From NCBI GenBank assembly GCA_030220185.1, contig JASPKZ010010276.1, forward strand, positions 470,501-534,500: a stretch of DNA of 64,000 nucleotides, read 5' to 3'. Source of the DNA: Diploptera punctata. Lineage: Eukaryota; Arthropoda; Insecta; Blattodea; Blaberidae. The notes under the pieces were generated by a model. It did no database searches. It was not told the DNA's origin and was given only the letters and a program-made list of their open reading frames with translations. This document shows, in pieces, positions 1 to 9,574 of this stretch. Made by a program: the position numbers and the translations under genes. Numbering within the stretch: the first letter of the stretch is position 1; each line of letters starts with the position of its first letter.

Positions 1-619
1 CGGAGTGAAGTGAGGCGGGACGCGGCGTGGACGACGGATTGTGAGGGTTATTCAATCTGCTAATAGAGTATTTGTATTACTTCCCCATAGTTTAAATGAG
101 AGATTTGGCGCTGGATATTACTGCTTTGCAGTTACAAATGGCAGATTTTTTTTTTGTACATGGCCTTGGTACATCACAATGCTCCTTTGAAATAAATTTT
201 AAAGCATGTTTCAGCAGCAATAGTTAACGCTTCCCTTGTAAGAACAATGGCAAAAGAATGAATATGCTCAACTCGTATCCAGCCTAAGGTCGGGTCGAGG
301 AATGAGATGAGATTAAATCCCTATATTGATAGAGGTCTGTGAACTACAAGAGTGCCGGTCGTGCTGTCACAGGGGTGGATTCATTAAGTGAAACGAAATT
401 AATTAGACGAATATAGAGAAACAGTGGAATGAAATTTGTTGCAGGAGAAAACGTGAGAAACCCGGAGAAAACCTGCCTAAGCTCCGTTTTGTTCACCACG
501 AAACGCACATAGAGAGACCGAGATTCGATCTCGGGATCCCAGCGGTGAGAGGCGAGCTTGCGTCATGGAATTATAAAAGTGTTATAAAGGTATGGAATTG
601 ACTGAGCCACTGGCTAAGA
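1..619. other. No gene; possible SINE remnant
   Basis: No coding region is visible. On the minus strand around 510-540 there is a B-box-like element (GATCGAATCTCGG) followed by a tail rich in TTTCTCC and GGTTTCTC. This could be an old tRNA-derived SINE, but only one copy occurs here and no A box is clear. Confidence 0.3.

Positions 620-620
<1 letters not shown>

Positions 621-661
<41 letters not shown>
621..661. repeat. (AAT)n microsatellite
   Basis: About 13 AAT units. On the minus strand this is the ATT-type tail directly after the 3' end of the CR1-C LINE copy at 662-1207. Confidence 0.9.
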
Positions 662-1207
662 GACTTTATTTATTCTGGCAGAGTTAAGGCCATAAGGCCC
701 TCTCTTCCACTCAACCAGCACAAATACAAATAAGTATTCGACAATTATAGATATACACTATACTAATTATAAACAGTTAAAGGTACAATAAATGTAGCAA
801 TGTAAATGTCATGTACAAACAACATTTCATAGGGTAATAACAATAATGATACGATAATAATAATAATAATAATAATAGTAATAATAATAATAATAATAAT
901 ATAAATATGATACATTATACGGGAAACACCAATTAATATATATATCTTACACTGGATAATAATGAAGTCGAGTTTAGAGCAAATATAAATTTAGATTTCT
1001 TTTAAAAGATGCCAATGTCCGGCAGCCCCTTATTTCTTGTGGTAGGGAATTCCAGTTGCGAGAAGTGGAGATGGTATATGACATGGAGTGATGTGATGTC
1101 CTATGTTGCGGTATATTAAGTAAGAGACTATGTTGTGATCTTGTGTTTAAGTTACACTGCCTGTTAAACAACGGGCAGAATAGGCCACTGATCGCTGGGT
1201 TCGTCAT
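662..1207 (-). pseudogene. CR1/Jockey-like LINE (CR1-C) 3' end
   Basis: The reading frame 1207-974 encodes the C-terminal tail of a CR1/Jockey-type reverse transcriptase: TRSQH and IPQHRT, then RNWNSLPQEIR and a closing FKRNLNLYLL. It is followed by about 310 bp of 3' UTR and a conserved terminus (TTATGGCCTTAACTCTGCC, then AATAAATAAAG) running into an (ATT)n tail. The same 3' UTR recurs at 14513-14655 (minus) and at 50808-51512 (plus). The copy is 5'-truncated and the RT core is absent. A second AAT repeat (838-902) lies inside the UTR. Confidence 0.7.
838..902. repeat. (AAT)n microsatellite inside CR1-C 3' UTR
   Basis: Imperfect AAT repeat with GAT and AGT interruptions. The same place in the related copy at 50885-51005 also carries ATT repeats, so it may be part of the ancestral UTR. 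Confidence 0.8.
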
Positions 1208-1209
1208 GG

Positions 1210-2577
1210 CTTTATTGTCAGCATAACTTCATTGTCAGGTCAGTTGATGGTAGTATTTTCCTGAATATGCAGCACAGCATTGTCATGAAATGAGATAAAA
1301 TTTGGTTCTACGCGGGATGGAAGTTATAAAATCTGTTCCCAGAGTGAGAAAATTTATGGCACCAAAGGAAATTAAATCCAGTCACTTTACAGCATAGGAA
1401 TGATCTTCAAAATAAAATAGTTCCCGCATTCTTCCGCCATGCTAAACTAGGGTAAAAAATCAGGTTTCAAAAGTTACACTGTAGTGTACATAATATTACC
1501 ATGTATAGGTTCCTATTTTGTTATTCATCTCGTACCAAAACGTTTAAACTATATTACTATGAAAAATCGATTTTTGTTTTTTTCAATTTAACCCATTCGC
1601 CTCAAAAGATGAGGTAGAATCATCAGCAGTTAAATGCCTTCAACTCAGAATACGAAGTACACTCGCTTTACTATGCTATTATGTATTTTGCAATATGTTT
1701 TACATCCCTTGGCAGGCTATTTTTTATTAACATTTATGAACAGTAGTGGAATATGTTTTTGCCTTCACCCTAATTGTGATCTCAAGTACCGTTATATTAT
1801 GTTTGTTTTGAATGTCTCAAAATAGACAATATAATTTACGGTAACATAAATCCAGTTTCTGGGAAAATACATTGAGCATATAAACATGAAGCAAATGGGT
1901 TTAAAAAAATGATACTGAAAACACGCAAACAATAAAGTTACTGAATTCTGAATTAACCACTAATAGAGTTTCATGTGACAGGAAATTTAAAATTAATGCC
2001 TACTAACAGTTTCTTGATTACAGTAATTAAAATGTGAATTTAATTAAATGAAAATTCATTTGTTTTGGACACATGTTCTGTGATTTAATTGAATGATAAA
2101 TTGATTTAATTAATTTTATGAATGAAATAATTGTTTTAAATGTGCGGTATTTCAGTAGAATCCAACCAGATACAATATGAAGTGTGAAATGAAAAGCTTA
2201 TATGTGACATTGATGATAGCTGGAGTACATTTGTTAACATTTGGAGAGCTATTAATTTATGAAACCTACATTATCATTACAGATTGTCTACCATCATTCT
2301 GTGAAGTAATGAATTGTGTCAACATATTTATTACATTTTATTACATTTAGCTCGGAAACGTTGTTGACAGGTGGATTTATATGTTATGTGAAAACAGCTA
2401 TTAAAACTTAAATTAATGTAGATTGGAAAGTTTATCAGCTAAAGCTCATTAAATTTATTTTTCCAAGTGCAGTACTCTAATAACGAGAAATATCGGAGAT
2501 AATCTATACAGTTTAATTTATAGGCCTATGTATATTAGGGAAGGATACGTTGTTTCACAAAGGTGAAATTTATATGA
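1210..2577. other. AT-rich stretch, no gene seen
   Basis: Short frames only, none with recognisable motifs. The 63-codon plus frame at 1634-1825 is hydrophobic and low in complexity and is probably chance. Confidence 0.5.
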
Positions 2578-2805
2578 TTGACCATTTTTAAAAAGAGTAC
2601 GCTTATAAAAAAAACAGAGGGAAAACTCTCGGTTGCTAGACCAAGAATGAGGTGGGAGAATTACATTAACTATGATTTGAGGGAAGTAGATTATACAGGG
2701 GATGATTGGAAAACATTAGCTGAGGATAGGGATGTATGGAGAGCTCATGTCCACGTGGCCATGAAGCTACGGGTTCGATAGTGCTAGTGGGTTAGTTAGT
2801 TTTTG
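2578..2805 (+). pseudogene. RTE-B LINE, 3' fragment
   Basis: The last roughly 60 codons of RTE-B are present (RPRMRWEN, NYDLREVDYTG, DRDVWRAH, LRVR). They are followed by the family 3' end: a degenerate hairpin with a UACG loop, GATAGTGCTAGTG, and a short GTTA tetranucleotide tail. The copy is strongly 5'-truncated, as is usual for LINEs. It closely resembles the ends of the copies at 15034, 16554 and 49165. Confidence 0.8.
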
Positions 2806-2809
2806 CGCT

Positions 2810-3344
2810 TATAAAAACACTACTTTTTTATTTCTGATTTTGACATGTTAATTGCTATATTTTCTGGCATTTCAGTATTTTAAGAATTGTTACATTACAT
2901 CGACCATACTTTTTGTGTCGTAACTTATTTAATAAATCGCCGATTTTATTTTAATAATGTATTTTACTTTAACCCGGGAATTGTGGCGCGGGGTATTTTC
3001 CGACCCCACATGATTTGTAGTTCGAAGAATTAGTATTAATTTTTGGAATATGTCACTCTGTGTCCACATACCTGTCACTGCATTTTTCACCTTTCATTGA
3101 TGCCAATAACCTCAACCTTGAAGCACAAATTCTAAAGATATGAACAAAAATATCTAAGAGTGCGGTGTCAGGATCCCATTCTCCCACAAGTAAACCGTTA
3201 TGTTTGTACAGATTATAGTGAAGTTGTTGTAAAAACTGTATTTCATAAATTCAGCATAATTTGTTTAAAATTATCAGTTCATAAACAAAATAACTTTTCT
3301 ACCAAAAAGTGTGTGTCACAGTAATGTAACTACCATAAACAGTG

Positions 3345-3345
<1 letters not shown>
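2810..3345. other. Unique AT-rich spacer
   Basis: No coding region, repeat or RNA motif recognised. Confidence 0.5.
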
Positions 3346-3376
<31 letters not shown>

Positions 3377-3416
3377 CATAATCACTCCAGGGATTAGGCA
3401 ATTGCCCGTTCCGACT

Positions 3417-6359
3417 TCATAATGCATCAGCCCAACGTCTTCTAGGTCTTCCAACATCACGCCTTCCTCTTGCTTGATAATTTCTTGCTAACAATGGATA
3501 TCTCTCCTTACTCATTCCATCCATGTGATCAATCCATTTCTGTCTGTAATTCGTGACTTTATCCAATAAAGGCTGTACTTTCAATTCTTCTCTTATATCC
3601 TCATTTCTTATTCTATCAAGTCTTGTACATCCTTTTACTTGTCTTAGGAACCTCATCTCCGCCGTCTGTATTCTATCCTTCTGTTTTTTCACTGGAGCCC
3701 AAGTTTCACATCCATACAATATTGTGGGAACCGCCATAACATTATACATTTTTATCTTGGTTTCTTTTCTAATTTTATTTTTGAATGTTCTCTGTATTGT
3801 TCCACACACCGTCTGAAATTTATTTATTTTGGAGTCAATATCTCTTTCCACATTGTAGCCAACATCACAGCCCAAATATTTGAAACTAGACACCTGTTCT
3901 ATACTTTGATTTTCTAAAATAATTTTGGATCTCACTGGATCTCTTCCTCTAAAAGCCATGGTCTTCGTTTTCCTTACAGAAATCTTTAGATCGTATAATT
4001 TACATATTTCATTTAATGCATGCATTGATTTCTGTAAGTCGTCTTCATTTTTCTGTATTATGATTACATCGTCAGCAAATAGAAGATTATTTATGCACAC
4101 TTTATTATCCATTCTTATTCCTGGATTCACTAAAACTTTCCATTTATTTAAAATATCGTATATATATATATATATATATATATTAAACAAAGTGGGTGAT
4201 AAACTACATCCTTGTCGTAATCCAGTATTTGTTTTGATTGTATCTGTTCTTTTGAATCCGGTATCTATAATTATATTTGTGTCTTCATATAATTTCTTTA
4301 TTGTTTCAACAAGGCACAGCGGGTATCCTTTCATTCGTAATATTTCCCATAATTTTTGTCTGTTTACTCGATCGAAGGCCTTATCCAAATCTATAAATCC
4401 TATGTGAGTTTCTAAGTTATGTTCTCTTCTCTTTTCTATGAGTTGTTTCAGTGTAAAGACATTGTCTATACATGACCTTCCCTTTCTGAATCCACTTTGA
4501 TTTTCACTTATTATTACTTCTGTTATGTTTCTCAATCTATTATTTATTATTTTCGTATATATCTTGTAGCCAGTATTCATTAAGCTAATCCCTCTGTAAT
4601 TCTCGCAATTTCTCCGGTCTCCTCTTTTGAATATATTCTTCACAATTGCTGTTTTCCAAGTGGTTGGAATCCCATAGGTCTGCCAACATATATTAATTAG
4701 ATGAAGTATTCGTAGTTTACACAATATTCCACTATATTTGACTAACTCCATATTTATATTATCTAATCCTGTTGCTTTCCTATTCTTAGTGGTTTTCAAA
4801 GCCATTTCTAATTCATTTATGTCTATTACATCAATATTTTCCACTTTTATTTCTTCCTCGTTGTTCTCTTTTCCTTCAATTTCCTCCTTTTTCCAAAGTT
4901 TTTCATAATGTTGGATCCATTCTTGTTCTGGGATTATATTCAATCTGGCAGAATCTTTCTCAGTCTGATTTAGATGTTTCACTAATTTATAACCTATTTC
5001 TTGTCTTCCATACATATCATGTTCTACTGAGCTTATAAATTTATCCCATGACTCCTGATGGGCTTTTCTTATAATGCTTTTAGCAATTCTCCTTTTCATT
5101 TTATATTCTTCATAAGATTCTTCTGTTTTCAGTCGTAAGTATGTATGATATGCTTTTTGTTTTTCATTCACTGCATTTTGTATATTCGCATTCCAAGTTC
5201 TCAAGCCCTTCCTATTTCTTATTCTATTTTTCTTTCCTAATATCTCATTTGCTGTTTTATGTATTACATTTGATATATTTTCCCATTCAATATTTATATC
5301 TTCTGACGTCGCTATCTCTGATATATATTTATTCATTCTGCTTTCATAATGTTGTCTAATACTTTGATCTTGTAATAAATATACTTTATATACTTCTTCT
5401 TGGTTTCTTTTGTTCTTTATGTTATTTTTCCGCCATTTAGCTATTATGTTTATTTTACTTATCACGAGATAGTGATCAGAGTATATATCGCTGCCTCTAT
5501 GTACTCTCACATCTTTTACCAAGGCTCCTAGCTTGTTGTTTACGATTAAATAGTCAATTATTGATCTTGAGTTATATCCACTTCTTGTATATTTATGTAT
5601 GTCCTTTTTTCGGAAATAGGTATTCATTATTTTTAATTGATTATAGGCTGAAAACTGTCTCAAATCCTGTCCATTATCATTTATTGTTATTTCTCCATTA
5701 TTTCCTATTACATTAGGTATAGGGACATTGCCTACTCTGGCATTTAAGTCTCCACTTATTATTAAATGATGATCTTTTGTATATTTATCAACTAATGTTT
5801 GTAATGTTTTATATTTTTTTTTTGTTTCTTCTTTCTTACCTTCCTCTGGGGCATACACAGCAATTATCATCATATATCCTCTTTCAATTTTAAATCTGGC
5901 TATCAGGATTCTTTCATTTATAAACTCATAGCTATTCAATTTGTTCTTCCATTTTTCATCTATTAAAATTGCTACTCCACACTGCGCTCTTGTTGTCTGT
6001 TCTACTCCGCTATACAACATAGTATAGTGTTTTAAGTCCTTTGTTCCTTTTAGTTTCTTTTTTGTTTCTGTTATTGTTGCTATATTTATTTCTTTTTTCT
6101 TTAATTCTCTTTCTAATTCTTCTTCTTTTGTATTTATTCCCCTTACGTTCCAATTTCCTAATTTCAAAATGTCCTTTATTCCAAATCGTATCCTTTTATC
6201 TTGCTTGGGTCGGTTCCTTTTATGACAATCCGGCTGATTTTCATGAAGCTTCTCAGTAAGATAAATGTCTCCTGGAAGCATTACGAGCGCTTCGCAGGAC
6301 AAGGATGGTGGAAGGGCTGCTTCCTCTGAGCCTCCAAACATGCTCCTCTGGGTATCCAC
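3417..6359 (-). CDS. LINE polyprotein: APE endonuclease plus reverse transcriptase
   Basis: This 980-codon frame has no stops or frameshifts. The N-terminal roughly 60 residues are not recognised. An APE-type endonuclease follows (about 65-305): GNWNVRG, TETK, VYAPEEG, GDLNARVG and SDHYLV carry the expected catalytic Asn, Glu, Asp/Asn and Asp-His residues. The reverse transcriptase (about 510-790) shows KRGDRRNCENYRGIS, SGFRKGRSC, FIDLDKAFDRVN, GLRQGCSLSPTLFNIY, the catalytic LLFADDVIII and FKYLGCDVG. The C-terminus ends in RRDVGRPRRRWADAL, typical of RTE-like LINEs. A (TA)n run at 4158-4182 encodes repeated Ile-Tyr just after the LFN motif, replacing an IYIDDI-type segment seen in the relative at 45226. 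That may harm the enzyme. The product would nick DNA and copy the LINE RNA at the nick. Confidence 0.9.
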   Translation of the reverse strand: MDTQRSMFGGSEEAALPPSLSCEALVMLPGDIYLTEKLHENQPDCHKRNRPKQDKRIRFGIKDILKLGNWNVRGINTKEEELERELKKKEINIATITETKKKLKGTKDLKHYTMLYSGVEQTTRAQCGVAILIDEKWKNKLNSYEFINERILIARFKIERGYMMIIAVYAPEEGKKEETKKKYKTLQTLVDKYTKDHHLIISGDLNARVGNVPIPNVIGNNGEITINDNGQDLRQFSAYNQLKIMNTYFRKKDIHKYTRSGYNSRSIIDYLIVNNKLGALVKDVRVHRGSDIYSDHYLVISKINIIAKWRKNNIKNKRNQEEVYKVYLLQDQSIRQHYESRMNKYISEIATSEDINIEWENISNVIHKTANEILGKKNRIRNRKGLRTWNANIQNAVNEKQKAYHTYLRLKTEESYEEYKMKRRIAKSIIRKAHQESWDKFISSVEHDMYGRQEIGYKLVKHLNQTEKDSARLNIIPEQEWIQHYEKLWKKEEIEGKENNEEEIKVENIDVIDINELEMALKTTKNRKATGLDNINMELVKYSGILCKLRILHLINICWQTYGIPTTWKTAIVKNIFKRGDRRNCENYRGISLMNTGYKIYTKIINNRLRNITEVIISENQSGFRKGRSCIDNVFTLKQLIEKRREHNLETHIGFIDLDKAFDRVNRQKLWEILRMKGYPLCLVETIKKLYEDTNIIIDTGFKRTDTIKTNTGLRQGCSLSPTLFNIYIYIYIYDILNKWKVLVNPGIRMDNKVCINNLLFADDVIIIQKNEDDLQKSMHALNEICKLYDLKISVRKTKTMAFRGRDPVRSKIILENQSIEQVSSFKYLGCDVGYNVERDIDSKINKFQTVCGTIQRTFKNKIRKETKIKMYNVMAVPTILYGCETWAPVKKQKDRIQTAEMRFLRQVKGCTRLDRIRNEDIREELKVQPLLDKVTNYRQKWIDHMDGMSKERYPLLARNYQARGRRDVGRPRRRWADAL
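4158..4182. repeat. In-frame (TA)n microsatellite within the RT domain
   Basis: Uninterrupted TA repeat inside the long ORF; its translation is alternating Ile/Tyr. It lies between the GLRQGCSLSPTLFN motif and the FADD motif. The related LINE at 45226-45548 has a shorter ATATATATAT tract here followed by codons for Asp-Asp, so the run appears expanded in this copy. Confidence 0.85.
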
Positions 6360-6538
6360 CCCCCAAGAGAGGGCTGCTTCTTCCGCTCTTCAAGCCCTAC
6401 AAGTTTAGCTGTGCTATTCCTTGTCGCCCTGTTGACCGTTGAAGACTTGACGAAGATGTGGCCGCCCAATATGGATACAGACGCCATTCCTTCGTTGTGA
6501 GCTATACTTAGTTCCCCTCGCCTCTTACCCACCAGCAA
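6281..6538 (-). CDS. Upstream ORF in the RTE-A leader
   Basis: An 85-codon frame lies mostly upstream of the long ORF and overlaps its start region in another frame. No domain is recognised (Arg/Lys-rich ends, no membrane segment). It could be a uORF or simply open leader sequence. I doubt it is a functional protein. Confidence 0.25.
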   Translation of the reverse strand: MLVGKRRGELSIAHNEGMASVSILGGHIFVKSSTVNRATRNSTAKLVGLEERKKQPSLGGWIPRGACLEAQRKQPFHHPCPAKRS

Positions 6539-6593
6539 GATTAACCTAAGTCAATCTTCCCCAGTAGGGTCGTCTGGTTCATCGGGTACTAAG

Positions 6594-6628
6594 CCCCCCC
6601 ACCACGTCAAGGTGATAGCTCCTGGGGG
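6594..6628 (-). ncRNA. 5'-terminal RNA fold of RTE-A (HDV-like ribozyme candidate)
   Basis: On the minus strand CCCCC (6628-6624) can pair with GGGGG (6600-6596). Between them lie a 10-nt 5'-side bulge and an inner hairpin with 3-bp stem ACC/GGT and 7-nt loop TTGACGT. This is the order P1, J1/2 plus P2, P3-L3, P1' of the HDV-ribozyme family. The same fold occurs at the exact 5' end of RTE-B (16554). I could not identify P4 and the P2 partner with confidence. Confidence 0.45.
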
Positions 6629-6629
6629 T

Positions 6630-6690
6630 AATAATAATAATAATGATGTTAATAATAATGATATTAATAATAATAATAATAATAATTATA
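6630..6690. repeat. (AAT)n-rich microsatellite
   Basis: Imperfect AAT, ATG and TTA repeats immediately outside the 5' end of RTE-A. Confidence 0.8.
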
Positions 6691-6796
6691 GATCGCTGGG
6701 ACGTCCAAAAAATCGCTGGATGGAAAATTCCTCTTTGAGACCGTAACAGGCCACATGATCTAATACTTGCATGGATGATGATGATGATAATAATAA

Positions 6797-6827
<31 letters not shown>

Positions 6828-6845
6828 AGTTATAATAATAATATA
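6691..6845 (+). pseudogene. RTE-A-type LINE, 3' terminal fragment
   Basis: A short coding remnant (GRPKNRWMEN) is followed by AACAGGCC...CTAATACTTG and a trinucleotide tail (ATG then ATA units). This is the pattern of the other RTE-A-clade ends. The copy is heavily 5'-truncated. Confidence 0.6.
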
Positions 6846-7334
6846 TCACCATATAATTAAAATTAAATTATGTGTAGCAACAATATTTATAAGAAAATTA
6901 TTTATAGGGCTGACAATGTTTTGAGACAACTATTATAATCGTACATCAAGTGAACAATTTAATAAAATAATTATAGTATGCATTTTCGCCCAAAATTAAA
7001 TTTGACAAACTTTTTAAATCAGTGTCTTTAATGAATATATGTTTTTACGTATCGTAAATTTGTTAAATATCTTGTTTAAAATCACACAATTATTTTGGTA
7101 GGTCTCCCATTTGTGTTATTTTTTACTGCTTTTATATCAAGTAACTTTAACATTATTTTAATTTTAGTCTAACGCAAGAACAACTTGTACATACATAAAT
7201 AAAATCAAAATTTAGTTTGTCCAGAACACTGTTTTTGGTTTATTATGTTGGGGCCGAAAAATCCCCCGCGTCATTTTCTATGTATGTCGCTAAGGCGCCA
7301 CCTCTTCCGGGTTATGTATATTTTAATATAATGG
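6846..7334. other. AT-rich spacer, no gene seen
   Basis: No repeat boundary or coding motif recognised. Confidence 0.45.
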
Positions 7335-7665
7335 TACATAAAACAAGGACAGATAGAATAAGGAATGACAAAATCAGGGAGACATTAAGTGTAGAAAATT
7401 AACAACAGACAGAAAATGATTTGGACATTTAAAAAGAACGGAAAAGGAAAGACTGCCACAAAGACTATTAAATCTCAAGATACAAGGGAAATGACCACAA
7501 GGTAGACCACGAGAAAAATGGATTAACCAAGTGAAGAAAAGTCTACAAGAGAGAGGATACGAATGGGAAGAACTGAAAAAAAGGAAAGTATGGGAAGATA
7601 GAGATAGCTGGAAGCGTATTTGGAATCGACCTTCCGAAAGGAGGGCACGATAAGAGGATGATGAT
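7335..7665 (+). pseudogene. LINE 3' fragment (GRPREKW-type tail)
   Basis: The translated plus strand reads as a LINE C-terminus broken by stops: DRIRNDKIRE, then WFGHL-like residues, LPQRLLNLK, GRPREKWINQVKKSLQERG and WEDRDSWKRIWNRPSERRAR. It ends near a GATGATGA run. The WEDRDSW ending marks a family different from RTE-A. Confidence 0.6.
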
Positions 7666-7832
7666 TTTTTAATATAGCTCTATCAAGTTTTAATATCGTA
7701 CTCATCAGTAATATCTTGTAAATTAATAGCTTGTGTTATCTTGTTTTACTTGTTGCGTCTCATCTTACAGTCATAGTCATAAGTCTGTCATAAATCCAGT
7801 ATTATTATTTGTAATACCCTTAATAATTTTAA

Positions 7833-8455
7833 TATGGAAATATCAAATAACAAAACTAAAATTATGGAATTTCATGGGAAAGACCCTATATAAAGTAAAA
7901 TCTGTCTCCAGAATAAAATTTTAGAGATGTAATAAATTTAAATATCTTGGATACTATCTCTCTAGCTGGGATGAAAAGGATATCCCTGAAAAAAATTAGT
8001 AGTTATAATAAAAGTTTGGGAATTATTAATCAAGTTACGAAACCATCCCTTGTACAAAAAACACTAGATTACGTTTATATAACACTTTGGCCTGACCAGT
8101 GTTGACCTATAGTAGTGAAGCATGGACACTATAAAGACAACATGAAAGCAGAATAACGGCTTGTGAAATGAGATTCATGCGCAGAACAGCGGGTTACACC
8201 AGATAGGATCGGAAAAGGAACATCGATATCTTAAAAGAATTGAAGACTACGCCAATTTTTTAACATATTAAAGAGAACCAACTAAATTAGAAACACCACC
8301 TTGAAATAATGACTTCAAATCGGATCCCCAGAGCTGTTTATAATTATATACCAAGAGAACGAAGATCTCTAGACCGTCCTATGAAACGCTGGAGGGAAAT
8401 TTTTCTATAGGATCATAACAGGCCTTGGCCTAATACTTGGAAGAAAGAAGAAGAA
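7833..8455 (+). pseudogene. RTE-A-type LINE, decayed 3' part
   Basis: Several frames together give the region after the RT active site: NNKTKIMEFHGKDPI, NKFKYLGYYLS, SYNKSLGIINQVTK, then a degraded region and a GRP-like RW motif (CTAGACCGTCCTATGAAACG). It ends with the clade hairpin (GGCCTTGGCC, 8421-8430) followed by TAATACTTGG and an AAG-type tail. Many stops and frameshifts show it is old. Confidence 0.7.
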
Positions 8456-8890
8456 TACCCTTAAATACACAAGAAAAGAAACAAAAATGAAATTTTATAA
8501 AGTAATGGCTGTTCCTGTATTGATGTATGGATCAGAATGTTGGATGATCACTAAAAGACAAGAACAAAGATTGGAAGCTCTGAGATGAGATTTTTAAAAA
8601 ATATAGCAGGATATACTCTGCTGGATAAGAAAAGGAATGAAGATATAAGAAAGGAACTAAATATTTTCAAACTTACAGACTGAATAATTAAATGTAGGAA
8701 CGACTGGAAAGAACATACTGATAGAATGCCAGAAGGAAGATTTTCTAAAATTATTGCTAAATTATAAACCGCACAGAAGGAGAAAAATATTGGACGCCCA
8801 CACAGAAGATGGTCACAAAAATTTTAACAATTCTAGCCTTCATGAATCCGAAACGAGCCAACAGGCTTAATCTCTGGATGATGATGATGC
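8456..8890 (+). pseudogene. RTE-A-type LINE, decayed 3' part (second copy)
   Basis: The remnant reads KETKMKFYKVMAVPVLMYG, SECWMITKRQEQRLEA, EMRFLKNIAGYTLLDKKRN, EDIRKELNIF, NIGRPHRRWSQKF with intervening stops. The 3' end carries the hairpin AGCC/GGCT (8856-8867), then TTAATC and an ATG trinucleotide tail. It sits in tandem orientation with the copy just upstream. Confidence 0.75.
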
Positions 8891-8964
8891 TTATTTGTAC
8901 TTTTAATAAACATTTTATACCGTTGAGGTTACTGTTAAATATTTAAAGCAATAAAATTTGTACA

Positions 8965-9226
8965 TGTTGCGGTAGTCGTCCTCTACAAATTATATGTTGA
9001 TAAAATATTCAGCTAGGCCTTTCCGAACCGGTTCCACTTTGAAAGCTGTTCATTGGGTAGGCCTACTGGTTGTTTTTAATACGCCCTACCAGATCAACCC
9101 ACTTTACAATACATTCGTTAAAAACAACCAGTACCCAACGAACAGCTTTAAAAATGGAACCGGTTCTGGAAGGCCTAGCTGAATATTTTATACACATAGA
9201 AATTATTGAGGACGCCTGCCACAACA
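8965..9226. repeat. Palindromic foldback element
   Basis: Two arms of roughly 108 bp (8965 to about 9074 and about 9119-9226) are imperfect reverse complements round a spacer of about 40 bp. Shared blocks include TATAAAATATTCAGCTAGGC, GAACCGGTTCCA and AAAGCTGTTC. The left arm has a short insertion (GGCCTA) absent from the right. The ends are TGTTGCGG and CCACAACA. No clear target duplication and no protein are seen. It could be a MITE or foldback transposon, or a locally formed inverted duplication. Confidence 0.75.
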
Positions 9227-9235
9227 GGTATAAAT

Positions 9236-9298
9236 AATATTATTATTTGTGTCATTATTATTATTATATTATTATTTGTGTCATTATTATTATTATTA

Positions 9299-9336
<38 letters not shown>

Positions 9337-9341
9337 TTATT
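9236..9341. repeat. (ATT)n microsatellite with internal duplication
   Basis: ATT repeat in which the block TTATTATTTGTGTCATTATT occurs twice. Confidence 0.85.
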
Positions 9342-9401
9342 ACTATTATAAAATTATGTGAAAAGCACGGAGAAAATCTAGATGTACGGATAAAAATCGA
9401 A

Positions 9402-9407
<6 letters not shown>

Positions 9408-9435
<28 letters not shown>
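9408..9435. repeat. (TA)n microsatellite
   Basis: About 12 TA units. Confidence 0.9.
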
Positions 9436-9439
9436 GACA

Positions 9440-9500
9440 TGATAAGAAAAATAAATGATTGGACGGGATTTGAACCCGGACCTCTGGATGATACCCCAGT
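9440..9500 (-). repeat. tRNA-like B-box fragment
   Basis: The minus strand carries GGTCCGGGTTCAAATCCCGT, a good pol III B box in a TPsiC-arm setting, without an A box or acceptor stem. It is probably a remnant of a tRNA-derived SINE rather than a tRNA gene. Confidence 0.4.
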
Positions 9501-9574
9501 GTTATATATGTAATTATTTCAAATTTGCAGGAGTTTCTTAACCAAGCATAATTTGATTATGCTTATTTACCTTC

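Larger units (their letters stand above)
3347..6628 (-). mobile_element. Full-length RTE-like LINE (RTE-A)
   Basis: The element runs from a structured 5' end (minus strand from 6628) through a leader of about 270 bp, a single long ORF, a 3' UTR of about 30 bp with a terminal hairpin (3406-3417), and an (ATT)n tail at 3347-3376. (AAT)n sequence also lies just outside the 5' end, which fits insertion into a microsatellite or a target duplication made of repeat units; a unique target duplication cannot be read. No ORF1 is seen. Fragments of the same clade are scattered through the window. The undamaged ORF suggests a recent insertion. Confidence 0.85.
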
